Of a DNA stretch of 64,000 nucleotides, positions 46,501-57,340 are shown in pieces. The notes below the pieces were generated by a model. It did not search any database. It saw only the letters and a list, made by a program, of their open reading frames with translations, and was not told where the DNA came from. Source of the DNA: Acephala macrosclerotiorum (lineage: Eukaryota; Ascomycota; Leotiomycetes; Helotiales; Mollisiaceae); NCBI GenBank assembly GCA_014904845.1, contig MU119204.1, forward strand, positions 744,001-808,000, written 5' to 3'. Numbering within the stretch: the first letter of the stretch is position 1; every line of letters starts with the position of its first letter. Made by a program: the position numbers and the translations under genes.

Positions 46501-49365
46501 GCCTGCCGCGAAGGCCGGCCAGATGAAGGCCGCTGGCAACACAAAGCCGTCAGAAGTACCCAAGGCGAAGCATTCGGAGCCAACTGAGAAGGTTATTCTC
46601 GACGATCAAGGCGTGCCGGGTTCACAAATTGACAACCCCTCAGTGAGCCTGGTCATGGGTGGACTTGTGAATGGTAGCGTAGACGATGACGATTTGTACA
46701 ACGCGACCCCCAAGAAATCTCAGTGCAAAGGCTCAGTCGCGCCTGCTGAAATAAATAAGGTGACTGCCTCTCCAATCAATCAACCACTTGAAAAGACTGG
46801 AATCGAGATGGCTGTTAAGCTGGATAGTATCTTCGGAGACCTTGACGAGGATGTTGAAGCTACCGTCCCTATCGCCGTTGAACCGAAAGGCGCCAGTCCC
46901 GCCCCAAAACAGTTGGCCAAGGAGAAGTCAGCAGACAGAAAGAGCTCACTGCAGGCGGACGTCGACATGGCTGATGCTGAAAATTGTCCAAGCCGCCAGA
47001 CCAGGCCAACAGAAAGAGGTGTTTTATTGAAGGAGAAACCTATCATCCCGCAGGAGAATCTGCAGCCACGGTTCGACAATTTTCCTGAGCTTTCATCGCC
47101 TCATCCTGTGCTGGCAATTCCTCATGCTGAAGCTGGTACCCCGCTTGATACAGAAGGAGTGAGAAAGCAGGGGAAGGACAAGCCGGTTGTTGAAGAACCA
47201 TTGGCGGAATCAATGGCCGAGTCTCCAGACGAGCCCGACGTCGTCATGGCCGGAGAAGGAGCGGAGTCTGACGTTGTACAAACAAAGATCAAGGAAGTGA
47301 AGACCAACAAGCGACGTGAAGAGCCATCACAGAAAGCAGAGTATACCAGCAAGAAGCGTAAAGCTGAGGAGGCTACTAAGGCAGAGACTGCGGACTCCAA
47401 GCGTCGTAAGTCAGATGTGCATGAAGTTACCAGCGGCAAGGAAGACGCTCAAGTCCTGGCGGCTCCTATCGAAACAGCAACAAAGCAAGAGATTTCGAAG
47501 CAACCTCGAAATTCCAAGCCGACCAAACATGAGGCTAGCAAGGCTAATGGAGATGTTCAAGGTTCAAAGGCTCATGCCAAGTTTGCCATTGCCGCAACAA
47601 AGCAACAGCCGCCGAAGATATCTCGAGGCCTTAAGCCCCAGCCATCCTCTCCTGTACGCAGAAGTCCCCGTTTAGAAAAGCCCAAGGCAGCAGTCGAGAT
47701 ATCGAAGGATGCCGCTCAAGAAAAGCCCTTGACAGACGACAAGGTGTTTCGCAAGCCACCAATCATATCTTTTGGCGCCCAAGGACCGCTGAACCAAGGC
47801 CGATCGAGTGCGCGTAAGAGCGTTGTCAACCACTCTGTTGAAGCCGTCCAGCACTCTGAGGAAACACATCAAAGTGTCCATACAACTTCTAGTCGAAAGA
47901 GAAAGCGGGAGGAAGCCAATCCTGCTAATGTCCAGAGTCCACCATCAAAGCGCCGAGAGAAGAGCCCAATCCATATTTTAAGTAGTCCGATTGAGATTGG
48001 GGACGGTTCGGATCGAGCTGCTGCTGATGAGATTGAGGATGCGGGCGATGCTCTCCTTCACGACAGTCCCCCGCCAGATCCAAAGAACAAGCCGAGGCCG
48101 AATCGATCTGGACAGGCAAACTCCCAAGGATCCCGGGTCGACGTCAACGGGAGTCCACTGGCCCCTAACAGTATTCCAATTGACCACATTGGCAAGTTGA
48201 AGCAGAGACTCGTCCAGGAGAAGGCATTTAAGGATCCTGAACATGATGGCGAGGAAGTTGCCGACGGAAGCGCAGCAGACCAACCCCGACCCCGAAGCAT
48301 TTCTGAAGTCTTCGGACCAAGAATCACCTTGGGTACGAGATCTAAAGCCCAACCTTCTTCGCCTGAAGAAGCCAACGCCCGTTATGTTGCCCATGAGAAG
48401 ACTGACCAAGGTCAGTACAAAGAAATCGCCAGCAAGGAGGTTATTGCTCATGGGAAAGCACTGCCTGATCCTTTTGCCGACAAGACCCGAAAATCTAGCC
48501 ACTTTACAGAACGACTCCGAGCAAGCGCTGTCAAGCAGGGTCGAATGGCAAGCGATGAGCTCATCAAGGGCCGTTCGCAAGATCTTTATAGTTATCGTGA
48601 GCGAGAGCTTCAGCGCGAGCAGCCTAAGTCAAGAAGCGAGGCTGTTCATGACCGTTCTCGAGTACAAGAATATCATAAACAGAAGCTTCATGACGAGCTG
48701 CCAAAGTTGCCTCGTGAGGCCTCAAAGGTCCACTTTCTGCAAGAGAAGAATAGTCGTCGTGAAAATAGAAGTCGTCAATCTGGTTTCGACCCTGAACAGA
48801 CTCTGGTCGAGTCTAAGTATCGCTACGTCGACTATCTGTCCGATCCTAGCGACATGACTAACGGGACTTCCAATCGTTCCGAATCCAGCGACTCCTCTCG
48901 AGAACCTTTGAGAGAGAGACCAACTCCTAACGAGGAATGGAACATGGCATTGCGACCTCACTATAAGTCTCTCAGCGATGCTGTTCACCGAATTGCTGAT
49001 GTATGTATACGTTCACCCCTTCTTATTAGAATGAGTACTAAGATGCGATCTAGGAAGTTATCATTCGCCTCAGTGACGAAGAGGACCGAATGGGACTTAT
49101 GGTGGAGCAATATCGCAAGAACGGTGCCAAGATTATGGATAACCTCACAACCAAGCGTAATGATGAGAGAGCGAGAATTCTGCAAAGTCTGGATGGCAAG
49201 AAGCAAGAGATGACCAACGTCTACACGGAGGCAAAGGGTTTCATTCAAGAGAGTGCCGATGACCTCAAGGAGAACCAAGTCACCCGCTTCGAGAAGCTCT
49301 GGCGCAAGCAGCAAGACGATGTTCGGAAGCAGATCTCTGATGGACGAAAGGTTTCCGAGTCGTGA
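43569..49365 (+). CDS. Large chromosomal-type protein, 1830 residues; candidate Red1/SYCP2-like meiotic axis protein
   Basis: Seven exons: 43569-43687, 43744-43966, 44009-44164, 44215-44294, 44344-44592, 44647-49000 and 49054-49365; all joins keep frame. Only exons 6 and 7 are large; the first five (276 residues) emerge only after splicing. Residues 1-270 look all-helical with ARM/HEAT-like pairs (e.g. FITILQATLQAEHGLEGERIL, KIICGELVRTLRDEG). Residues 275-370 look beta-rich and could be a PH-like fold (QLVPIFTTQL, NTYMFLENGEISIL, VLLEKVTIVSRR). Residues 400-1700 are disordered, Lys/Pro/Ser/Gln-rich and strongly basic. The last ~105 residues form a coiled coil with a VEQYRKNGAKIMDNLTTKRN start. 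This order (helical ARM-like, PH-like, long disorder, C-terminal coil) is that described for SYCP2 and Red1. The identification is inference; a chromatin or nuclear scaffold role is the broader alternative. The exon 3 acceptor is uncertain by one codon. Confidence 0.8.
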
Positions 49366-50029
49366 AGGTGGAAGTTGCGAATGATATACGATATAGAAAA
49401 CATAGCTCCTGTCTCGCTGTTTTGCCAACTATGGTTTGTAGATGGTATTAGTTCGGATTCTAGCTGCTGTACGAAGGCTGGGTAATTTGTTGCTGTATGA
49501 GGGGCCTCGGTGTATTGCAGGAGCTGTGGAGCGCTATCTGGCAAGGCATGTACAATAATGGTGGGCTAGGCACTTCTTTTAATGCAAAGAGGTGTGTTAA
49601 TGAAAGCCAAATGATGATTCGAATTTTACACTGCATAAGCGACGTGTCTCGGGGGCTGAATCTCCACAATTAAAGTGGCTGATGACGTCCAGAGATGCCG
49701 AAGGACCAGCACCAATTTCCCCACCAACTTCCAGCACATAACCTTGCATGAGTCGACGGCGACGACGACAACACCTCCACATAATCCGAATCACGACCTC
49801 AGTTACTTCATTGCTACTCGGCAACACATCCAGACAGAGCAACCTGCCCGCAAGGCAGACTTTAATTCGAGACAACCGCATTCAGCCTCACCCCACCTCA
49901 TTTGACGCCCTGCAGCAGCACAAGCAGAAGGGGAAAAAATGGGACGTGACGGCTTCCACCCATTCAAAGGGAGAGTTAGCAGACACTTTGGCGATTCCGT
50001 ACGTCTGCCGTTCACTTCCTTTTTATGAG
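49366..50029. other. Intergenic; possible longer N-terminus of the deneddylase
   Basis: An ATG at 49748 is in frame with the peptidase start used here, but the 94 codons between (Arg/Gln/His/Ser-rich) look like untranslated leader. Nothing else was seen. Confidence 0.4.
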
Positions 50030-51120
50030 ATGTTCCCCGAGGAGAAATCCTTGGTAGAAATCATGGTTTCCAAGGCAAGACAGTGGCTAACCAGGCATGC
50101 TGAACGAAAACAGTTGGCTCCTGACGATGCGTATCTTAGTTGTAAGTGAGCTCTGGATTTGCGACGAGGCTGAGACTGACCATTGAGTAGATTACGATGT
50201 ACGGTGTAAGTCGAGAGATCCTGGCGCTGCGATGCGGGGAAATGGAGCTGATAGTTGGAATAGTGACCAAGGAGGATGTCGATACGTTGAAGAATGACTG
50301 GCTTACTGATAATGTACGTCTTTTACTCCCCATACCATTCTATATGCTAATTACCTTCGCTTAAACAGACAATCGCATTCTGGGAAGAGTACGCAATCTA
50401 TTCCCACAATCTCCGGAGCAGCACCACTAACAGCGCAGCAGATATCTCGAGCGCGAAGAACTGAAGAAATACCCCTCCTCACATATCGTCCTCCTCCGCC
50501 CCTCTATGGCATTCATGCTTATGCAAACACCGAACCCCCTCACACTAAAAGACGCTCTCCCGAACTTCTCACGAACAACCCACATCTTCCTCCCCATCAA
50601 CGATGCGCGCAACGTCTCTGTTGCAGAAGGCGGTTCACACTGGTCTCTACTCCTCGTATCAGTCATCGATGGTGTAGCATTCCATTATGATAGTTTGACG
50701 CCGAGTAATTACAATGAAGCGTTTCTGGCGACGGATAAGTTGGGGCAGTTGTTGGGGAGGCCGTTACGGTTCATGAATTTGGACGATAGTCCGCAGCAAG
50801 AGAATAGTAGTGATTGTGGGGTTTATGTTTGCATACAGATGCGCCATCTGTTGTTGAAGAGGCTGTTGTCGGCGAATGCGAGGGAGAAGGTGTCCATGAG
50901 CATGGGAGGCAAGTTGGTAGATGCTAATGGTGGACGGAAGGAGATGTTGAAGACGATTGAGGGATTTAGGAAGGAGGGAGAACGGAGGAGATCGTGAGTG
51001 GTTACAATTGAGGAATGAAGCGAGATTAGACTAATTGGATACAGGCATGAAGAATCTCGGTCCTCGTCACCGTTCGCAAAGAAGCTAGATGGGAGAAGCC
51101 CGCCTAGAATCGACTCCTAA
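50030..51120 (+). CDS. DEN1: NEDD8-specific cysteine peptidase (Den1/NEDP1/SENP8 type, C48)
   Basis: Removes NEDD8/Rub1 from substrates. Exons: 50030-50141, 50191-50205 (a 15-nt microexon), 50264-50313, 50369-50388 (20 nt), 50442-50993 and 51045-51120, giving about 274 residues. Splicing yields the family core LSYYDVRLTKEDVDTLKNDW, LTDNTIAFWEEYLEREEL, LLRPSMAFMLMQT, HIFLPINDARN. The catalytic set is visible: His132 (GSHWSLLLV), Asp149 (HYDSL), Gln184/185 (DSPQQENSSD) and Cys191 (DCGVYVC). If the last intron (GTGAGT...ATACAG) is retained, the protein ends at a TGA within the donor (50995-50997) after GERRRS; if spliced, it gains 25 residues (SHEESRSSSPF...PPRIDS). The start ATG at 50030 is chosen because the upstream frame looks non-coding; uncertain. 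A decayed relative lies at 41298-42392. Confidence 0.9.
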
Positions 51121-51785
51121 CATATTGGACCGGATACCATTGCGAATAGCCGGATATGTTAATACAGTACAGAAAACAGAAGACAGAGACACAGGATGGG
51201 AGAATAGCAAGGGCGCAAGGAGTTTTTTCTTTGAATTACGTTTGCTCCACGGAGACACTCGATGCAAGGCAGGGTTCTTTGCCTGGATTGTTAGCGAGTC
51301 AGCTGGATTTGGTTCTCAAGTTTGTGTATAAGAGGTGCTGGATAGCTGGTGGGGGTGGATCGGATGGGCATGTAGAGAAAGACTTTCATGCTTCGGGTTG
51401 GTAGGGAGGGCGCTAGAGCGGGGAGTGCAAAATGGGGGATCAAGGGGGATATGTCTGGAGTTCATATACCATCAAGAATCGAATGTCTCATCGTATTCTG
51501 AACATTTTACAACGCCGTAGTCAATATTGACATATTACTGCTTTCGGTGATGATATACGTACATTCATCTTGGCATGACAGGCATATACTGCCAAGGATA
51601 TACTTTCTCCACATAAGTTCAGACGGATGTTCATGCAGACAGACTGTTATCTCTGAACCGGTTGAAGGATACCACAAGACCAAGAGCAACTTTGCATGAG
51701 AAAAAAGACTAGGAGATATCGCCTTGAAGATCACCAGCAGAAGCCTAGAATGTTAGAGAGGTGTTAGACACCTCATTTCCGGCCC
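51121..51785. other. Convergent 3' flanks
   Basis: Between the deneddylase (+) and the TIM-barrel gene (-). Only short frames; no repeats seen. Confidence 0.45.
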
Positions 51786-53029
51786 CTAAGAATCCGCACA
51801 AGCATCCAATAGTTTCTTATGACTTTCCATCGCCCCTTTACAAAATTCCCCCATATCATACTGCTTCATGCCTCCCTTCCCATCCGGGCCCCCATCAAAA
51901 ACTTCAGTACTAAACCAACACCTACTTCCCGTCCCCAACACCGCCTTCGCAAAATCCACACACTGAGGCATCAAATACCCCCCATTCCACAAATATGGTC
52001 TAAAATCATGACTCCACCGTTCCCTCAGCCTCAACCCCTCAATCTCCTCATCTTTAAACGGAACAGGCAGTTTATACGCATCACTAATCTGCAACAAATA
52101 GATCTTCTCCTTCGGCAGCGTCCTCGCCAACTCAATACAAGAATGCTTGAAATTCATTTCGAGTTTTTGTTGGAGGCCTTGGGACTCGATTAGGCCAGAG
52201 GAGGAACAGGGGTCGGCATATTCGCCGCCGATGGATTGGAAAGTGTCGAGGCAGAGGCCTATATTGGGGCGGTTGACTTTTTGGACAATGGTCCATACTG
52301 AAGCCCAGATAGGCGCAACTGTTGCCCAGCACCAGTTTTCGTAGGCTAGGCGGAAATTGTGGGGAGCGAGGAGGTCACAGAGTTCGCGGAGGTCGGAGGC
52401 GAGGATGTTGTGAGAGATGGATATATTGGGGGAGTCTGAGGAACCGACCTATTGAATATTAGTAAATTACTCGGAGCAAAAGATAGCTTGAAAGTCTTCA
52501 TGGATTTGGGACTTTATGAATTCCAGAAGTGCAACGAAAGTTTGATTGCAGAGTCCGCACATTCTGGATTTCTGAAGGGCAAAAGGACTAAATCGGAAGT
52601 TCGGACGATGGACCAAGAGCAACAAGCAAAAGGGGAACCAACTTGAAGCATATCCGTTCCCACCGCCTGCATAATCCTGATCCAACCCTTCGCCCTCTTG
52701 AAGGCATCGTCCCTCTCTTTCGACCCCTCCGCCCAGCCCTCAAAGTTCGAGAATGGCTGAAGCATCATGATCCCTACATTATACTTCTTACACAACGCTT
52801 TGACTTCCGTTCCAGCTGAGCAAAGCGAGTCATAATCATACTCTTTAATATCCTTCTTGTGATACTTAGAGGTGAAGGGCAGTAAGTCTGGAAACCCGAG
52901 CTCAACTGCTTGGAACCCCGCCTCTGATATAGCTTTGAGCTTGTCTTCCAGCGGGTCGTCTGGCGTGCCTACCAATACCGTGGCGAAGGAGGTGGGGATC
53001 GAGTCGAGTGAGGACCTTGAGGTTGACAT
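51786..53029 (-). CDS. 3-dehydroshikimate-dehydratase-like / sugar-phosphate-isomerase-like TIM barrel
   Basis: Exon 1 53029-52643, exon 2 52448-51786, intron 194 bp (GTTGGT...CAATAG), phase 0, 349 residues, close to the size of the quinate-pathway enzyme QA-4/QutC. This AP-endonuclease-2-type TIM barrel uses a divalent metal. Seen: KLKAISEAGFQAVELGFPDL, MMLQPFSNFEGW (typical of fungal 3-dehydroshikimate dehydratases), LAYENWCWA with a Glu metal ligand, NIGLCLDTFQ with an Asp ligand, IYLLQISDAY, and HDFRPYLWNGG. No other quinate-cluster gene is in the window, so it may be a stand-alone paralogue acting on another hydroxy acid or sugar. No targeting signal. The long intron has a weak donor (GTTGGT) but the join VGTDMLQ|VGSSDSP is smooth. 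Confidence 0.82.
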
Positions 53030-53387
53030 CTTGGATAGCTGTGGTACTTGAAGGAGGGGCTGTGATCCATCGTCAAGGGGTCAAAGGCTATTTGTAAAGC
53101 TTTTGTATATGAAGTAGAGCGGGGTCGTGGATCATGATGCACGTGATGGGCATCACTGTGCTTAGGAGTACTGCTATACGGCTGTCTTGCAGAGAGGTCA
53201 GGTATATATAAAACGAAACTGATAGGTGGGGGAGATGGGAGGTCTTGTCTGGTGTGCTCTGTGCCGGAAGACCAACACGATTGCAATTTTGTGGAAGGCT
53301 TTGTGGACTTTCCTCAGAACTTGAGATGAAAAGAACATTGCAAAATCGGACATTGTAGAGGTACATACCATGCCATGAATGCTAAGC
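53030..53387. other. Intergenic; promoter of the TIM-barrel gene and 3' flank of SLX9
   Basis: Short frames only; nothing recognised. Confidence 0.5.
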
Positions 53388-54049
53388 TCAATTTCTAGCT
53401 TTCTCAAAGGCCGGGTTCTTCTCCATATTTGCATTGGCCCACGCCCTCAGCGCCGCAAATCTACTCGAGGTAGCACTCTGGACCGGAGCCGGAGCTGGAT
53501 TAGCAGCAGCATCTCCCTCAACCTCCAATGTAGCAGTAGGTGTAGTCGCATTCACCTCCTCCCTAACGCCCATAATCTGGGCCATATTCCTCCCAAACCT
53601 CTCCCTCTCCACCCGTTCCAACTTCTCTTTCCTCTTCAACGCCCCCGGCTTACTCCTCAAACTCTTCATCTTAATTTTTCCCTCGCCACTAATCTTCCCT
53701 TGGACAAGCTCCTCCACATCCGGTAGCGCATCAGCCAGTCCTTCCATCGTGGTCGTGAGCTTCTTGTTCGGACGACGTCGCTTGAGGGGTTTGCGATGGG
53801 CTTTTTCGATTCGGTTTAAGAAGGCGGAGTGCTTGATTGTCCGTTTGTCTTTTTTGGAGTTTATAAAGGAGTCGGAGATTATAGCACCTTCGCGGTGAGT
53901 GGGAGGGAGGCGCGCCATCATGCCTGAGCCTGAGTTGGGGGTTTTCGTCGACTTGCTCCGGATGGAGGGGCGCTTTTTGGGTGCGGTGGGCGCCTGCGAG
54001 GATTGTTAGTAAGGGCCCGGACGTAAGGCATGTTTGTAAGAGCTACCAT
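53388..54049 (-). CDS. SLX9: Ribosome biogenesis protein Slx9
   Basis: Nucleolar factor in 18S rRNA maturation and pre-40S export. Exon 1 codes only for the initiator ATG (54049-54047), followed at once by a 53-bp intron (GTAGCT...CTCGCAG, with CTTACTAAC); exon 2 is 53993-53388. The protein is 202 residues and begins M|APTAPKKRPSIRSKS. The family core KKDKRTIKHSAFLNRIEK and the basic stretch RKPLKRRRPNKKL are present, then GLADALPDVEEL and, near the C-terminus, SSRFAALRAWANANMEKNPAF, which is the conserved end of Slx9. An internal Met-Met at 53921 begins a shorter open frame but would lose a conserved basic N-terminus. It is divergent from UBA4 with about 167 bp between the start codons. Confidence 0.88.
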
Positions 54050-54216
54050 GATTGCAGATGTCCAGGAGGATACCAATGAAGTACTTGGGGTCTGCTTGGG
54101 GGTAGTTGTACGATGTTGGAAATTTTGTGGTCGTGGTGAAATCTGGGGAAGGCCAAGCGAATAAAAACCACAAATTTATGAAGCAACTTGCACAACCCTT
54201 CTTCATGACGAGCCAT
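54050..54216. promoter_or_regulatory. Divergent promoter of SLX9 and UBA4
   Basis: At most 167 bp separate the start codons of these opposite-strand genes, so their promoters and leaders overlap here. In-frame ATGs for UBA4 also occur at 54178 and 54205, which would make the spacer shorter. No specific element was recognised. Confidence 0.45.
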
Positions 54217-55755
54217 ATGATGGATGCAGCAACGCAGACTGCAGAACAGCTTCGGCTACAGATAGCCGCCACTGAAGATCAGTTGAAAAAGCTTAAAGAT
54301 AAACTTGCCAAACTAGACGCTCAAAATGGAGCCTCGAGTGTCGAAACGTCCTTAGAAGGTCTAGGATTGGAGGATCCCGTGACTCGAGGGAAATGGCCAT
54401 TATCATCTGAAGAATACAAGAGATATGGAAGACAGATGATAGTTCCAAATATTGGGATCCAAGGTCAATTTCCTCGGTCAGCTTACATGAGGTATTCTAA
54501 CCTTTTATAGGACAACTTCGTCTCAAAACCGCTTCCGTCCTCATAGTAGGGGCAGGAGGTCTGGGCTGTCCAGCAGCTGCATATATAGCCGGAGCAGGAG
54601 TCGGTACAATAGGCATCGTAGACAGAGATGAAGTGGAAAACTCAAACCTTCATCGACAAATACTACACAGCACTTCAAAAGTTGGTATGAAGAAGGTAGA
54701 TAGTGCAATCTCATATCTAAAATCGTATGTTTCTCATTTACCCCTCCATATTCCACTTTTTCACACAACATAGCCTAAATCCAAATCTCAAATACAACGC
54801 CCATACCTCTCATCTCACGCCAGAGAACAGCGAAAGCATAGTCTCTCAATACGACCTAGTACTCGACTGTACCGACCACCCCACCTCCCGCTACCTCATC
54901 TCAGACATCTGCGTCCTCCTCCAAAAACCCCTCGTTTCCGCCTCCGCCCTCCGAACAGATGGCCAACTCATCGTCTTGAACTCCCCACCTCTGCCTCCCG
55001 GCAACGAAGCGGGCGGTCCCTGCTACCGCTGTGTATTCCCTAAACCACCACCTGCTGAAAGCGTAGTCAGCTGCGGAGATGGTGGGATCTTAGGCCCAGT
55101 AGTGGGAGTCATGGGCGTACTGCAGGCGTTGGAAGCCATTAAGTTGATTGCTAGTGGGAAGTTGACTGCTGATGGGAGTGAGGAGGTGAAGAAGGATGCC
55201 AACATGTTGCTGTTTTCGGCGAATAGTAACCCGCCCTTTCGAAGTTTGAGGCTGAGGTCGAGGAGGGCGAAGTGCTTCGCTTGTTCGAGTGAATCAGGAC
55301 TGACATTGGAGGGATTGAGTAGCGGGAGTCTGGATTATGTATTGTTTTGTGGGGTCCATGCTCCAGTTAGTATTCTGAGGTCTGAGGAGAGGGTTGAGGC
55401 TCGAGAGTATGAGAAAATTAGAAAAGAGAAGGGAGCAGGGCATTTATTGGTTGATACCAGAGAGAGGGTTCAATTCGACATTTGCAACATCGAGGGATCG
55501 ATAAATATCCCCATTTCCAATTTTCAGGGCAATCGAGCCAGAGCGGCGGACGGAGAGCTTCCCAGTTGGATCCCAGAAACTCTGCCGCCAGATGCACCCA
55601 TATACGTGGTGTGCAGGCTTGGAAACGATTCTCAAGTCGTAACAAGGGAGCTAAAAGAGGCAGGGCTTGACAAAAACGGACGATATATCGGAGACATAAA
55701 AGGAGGCCTAAAGTCATGGAAACAGCAAGTAGATAGTTCCTGGCCTGAATACTAG
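54217..55755 (+). CDS. UBA4: Urm1-activating E1-like enzyme / sulfurtransferase Uba4 (MOCS3)
   Basis: Adenylates and thiocarboxylates Urm1 for tRNA 2-thiolation and urmylation. Exons 54217-54463, 54511-54724 and 54774-55755 (introns 47 and 49 bp), 480 residues. An N-terminal coiled coil ([21 protein letters not shown]) precedes the ThiF/E1 domain: [67 protein letters not shown]. Zinc-binding CYRC and CFAC pairs frame [15 protein letters not shown]. The C-terminal rhodanese domain has [20 protein letters not shown] and the persulfide Cys in [10 protein letters not shown] (near 434). Start: ATG 54217 (MMDAATQ) fits the family, but ATGs at 54178, 54205 and 54220 are possible. The frame extends upstream to a TTG only. 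Confidence 0.93.
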
Positions 55756-55981
55756 CCACAATGAATCTGATCATGATCAGAGAAGGGGATTGATGTTCAT
55801 TCGTACTCGTACTTTGTGTACGGCCCAAGCACCATTGATACAAGGGAGAGGTTCTCGTAACGCCATTTCCTCAGCAGAATTTGCTGTTCATTCCTTTCCA
55901 TTCCTAGGACATAATAAAACATGCATATGTGCTTGCATTCGCCATCGTTCGTTCTCGCTTCCTCCAGGCCGTTCACGGAAT

Positions 55982-56757
55982 TCAGTATTTGATATAGGTT
56001 GTTCGCTTTTTGTTGAAGGCTCGTTGGTCTTTGAGCCATTGTCTGTAGCCTGCTACGCTGGAGATCTTCTCGCCGTAGTAATCTGCAATCATCAGCACTA
56101 CTCCGTCCATCGAGGTAAAGGGTAGGACATACCAGGCACTGGGTTCGCCATACTGCTAGCACTGGGATCAACTCTGTATCTCTTGATCCGCCTATAAAAC
56201 TCCTTCTCCTTCTCATCCATCTGCCCCCTGAATTTCCTATTCCTCCAGTTGAAAGCAGCTGTGCCAACAATCGGTCCAGCTAACCAGCCAACGCCACCGC
56301 ACGTAAATGTGATCAAACCCAAAGTGATAAACGGATCCAGCGGGATCTGGCCAACGATAGCATCCATGTCTGAGCGAGTAAGGACCTGTGCACCACCCAT
56401 GAAACCACCAATTCCTGTGCCGATGCTAGAGCCTAGCTGGTACCATCTTCTTGTCTTGCGGAGCTTGAAGAATGTGTTCCAGTCCAACTTTTCTGAGCTT
56501 ATAGCTTGTGATTCTGGCGAGGGAGTTGACGAAGGCGAAGAGGAGACTGAGGAGGCATATCGAACGATCGGAGTGGTAGATTTGAAAGCTACATTGTGTC
56601 TGGCAATTGGTACTCGTCGTTTGGGAACTGTCGAACTTTCTTTTGACTGAAGAGGGGAAGGAGAGCTCGTCGTGGAGTATGTGCAAGGCGTGAGGAGAGT
56701 TGGTTGTAATCTGCAGCCAATGGCAGCTGTTCGTAGAGTAGGAGCTGCTCCCAACAT
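55982..56757 (-). CDS. PAM17: Pam17, subunit of the mitochondrial presequence-translocase motor
   Basis: Inner-membrane protein that helps assemble the Pam18-Pam16 module of the TIM23 import motor. Exon 1 56757-56133, exon 2 56082-55982, intron 50 bp (GTATGT...TTGCAG), 241 residues. The first ~75 residues are Ser/Thr/Arg-rich with no acidic residues until late, as in a presequence. The family core follows: LDWNTFFKLRKTRRWYQLGSS, a glycine-rich membrane helix (GTGIGGFMGGAQVL), LDPFITLGLITFTCGGVGWLAGP as second helix, and FYRRIKRYRVDPSASSMANPVP. The small second exon supplies the conserved end DYYGEKISSVAGYRQWLKDQ. Reading through the intron instead would end after MSYPLPRWTE. Confidence 0.93.
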
Positions 56758-57340
56758 CTTTGCTTGGAGTTGTGCTGGTGGTAGGGTGGAGATCTGGGGT
56801 GTTGATGGTTGTGCTTAACTGGTTCAAATATTGAGATTCTGGGCGCGTCGGGTCGCTTAGGCGGCAGTTTGACCAGTCACAAGTGCCTCGACTTTGAAGT
56901 CCTCACTTTCAAAGGATTTTTGAAGACGCATAGCATTGAAATCTTGTCGAAGCGAATATGCTAGAGATTATTTCTAGCCGTAGCGTAATAAAGTTTTTTC
57001 TTAGCCGCCGACACAGCATGCTTCTGATAATTGCCGTCGCTTGCCTCTCTTTGTTTCTTCCACGTACACCACAACCCCGAGTCTGCTTTCAAGACACAAC
57101 GTCTTCCTTTTCTACATTCTAGTGGTTGTTTCTCACTTGACGGGCTTGAGGCATTAAAACGACTCTCTGCAGAGTAACTCTTTCCAAAATTCAACTCGAA
57201 AGTCAGACACGTGACGACATTCTTGGCAGGAGCAGGCGACCAAAGTCCCAGCGCGCATCGCGTATCATCTTAAAGGTCAGTACAGATTCACTTTCTTCGA
57301 TCTTTAAGGTACCCGACGAAGATGGGGCCGCATCGCTGTG
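56758..57340. other. Divergent promoter region of PAM17 and the chromodomain gene
   Basis: 583 bp between the two start codons; short frames only. No element recognised. Confidence 0.45.
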
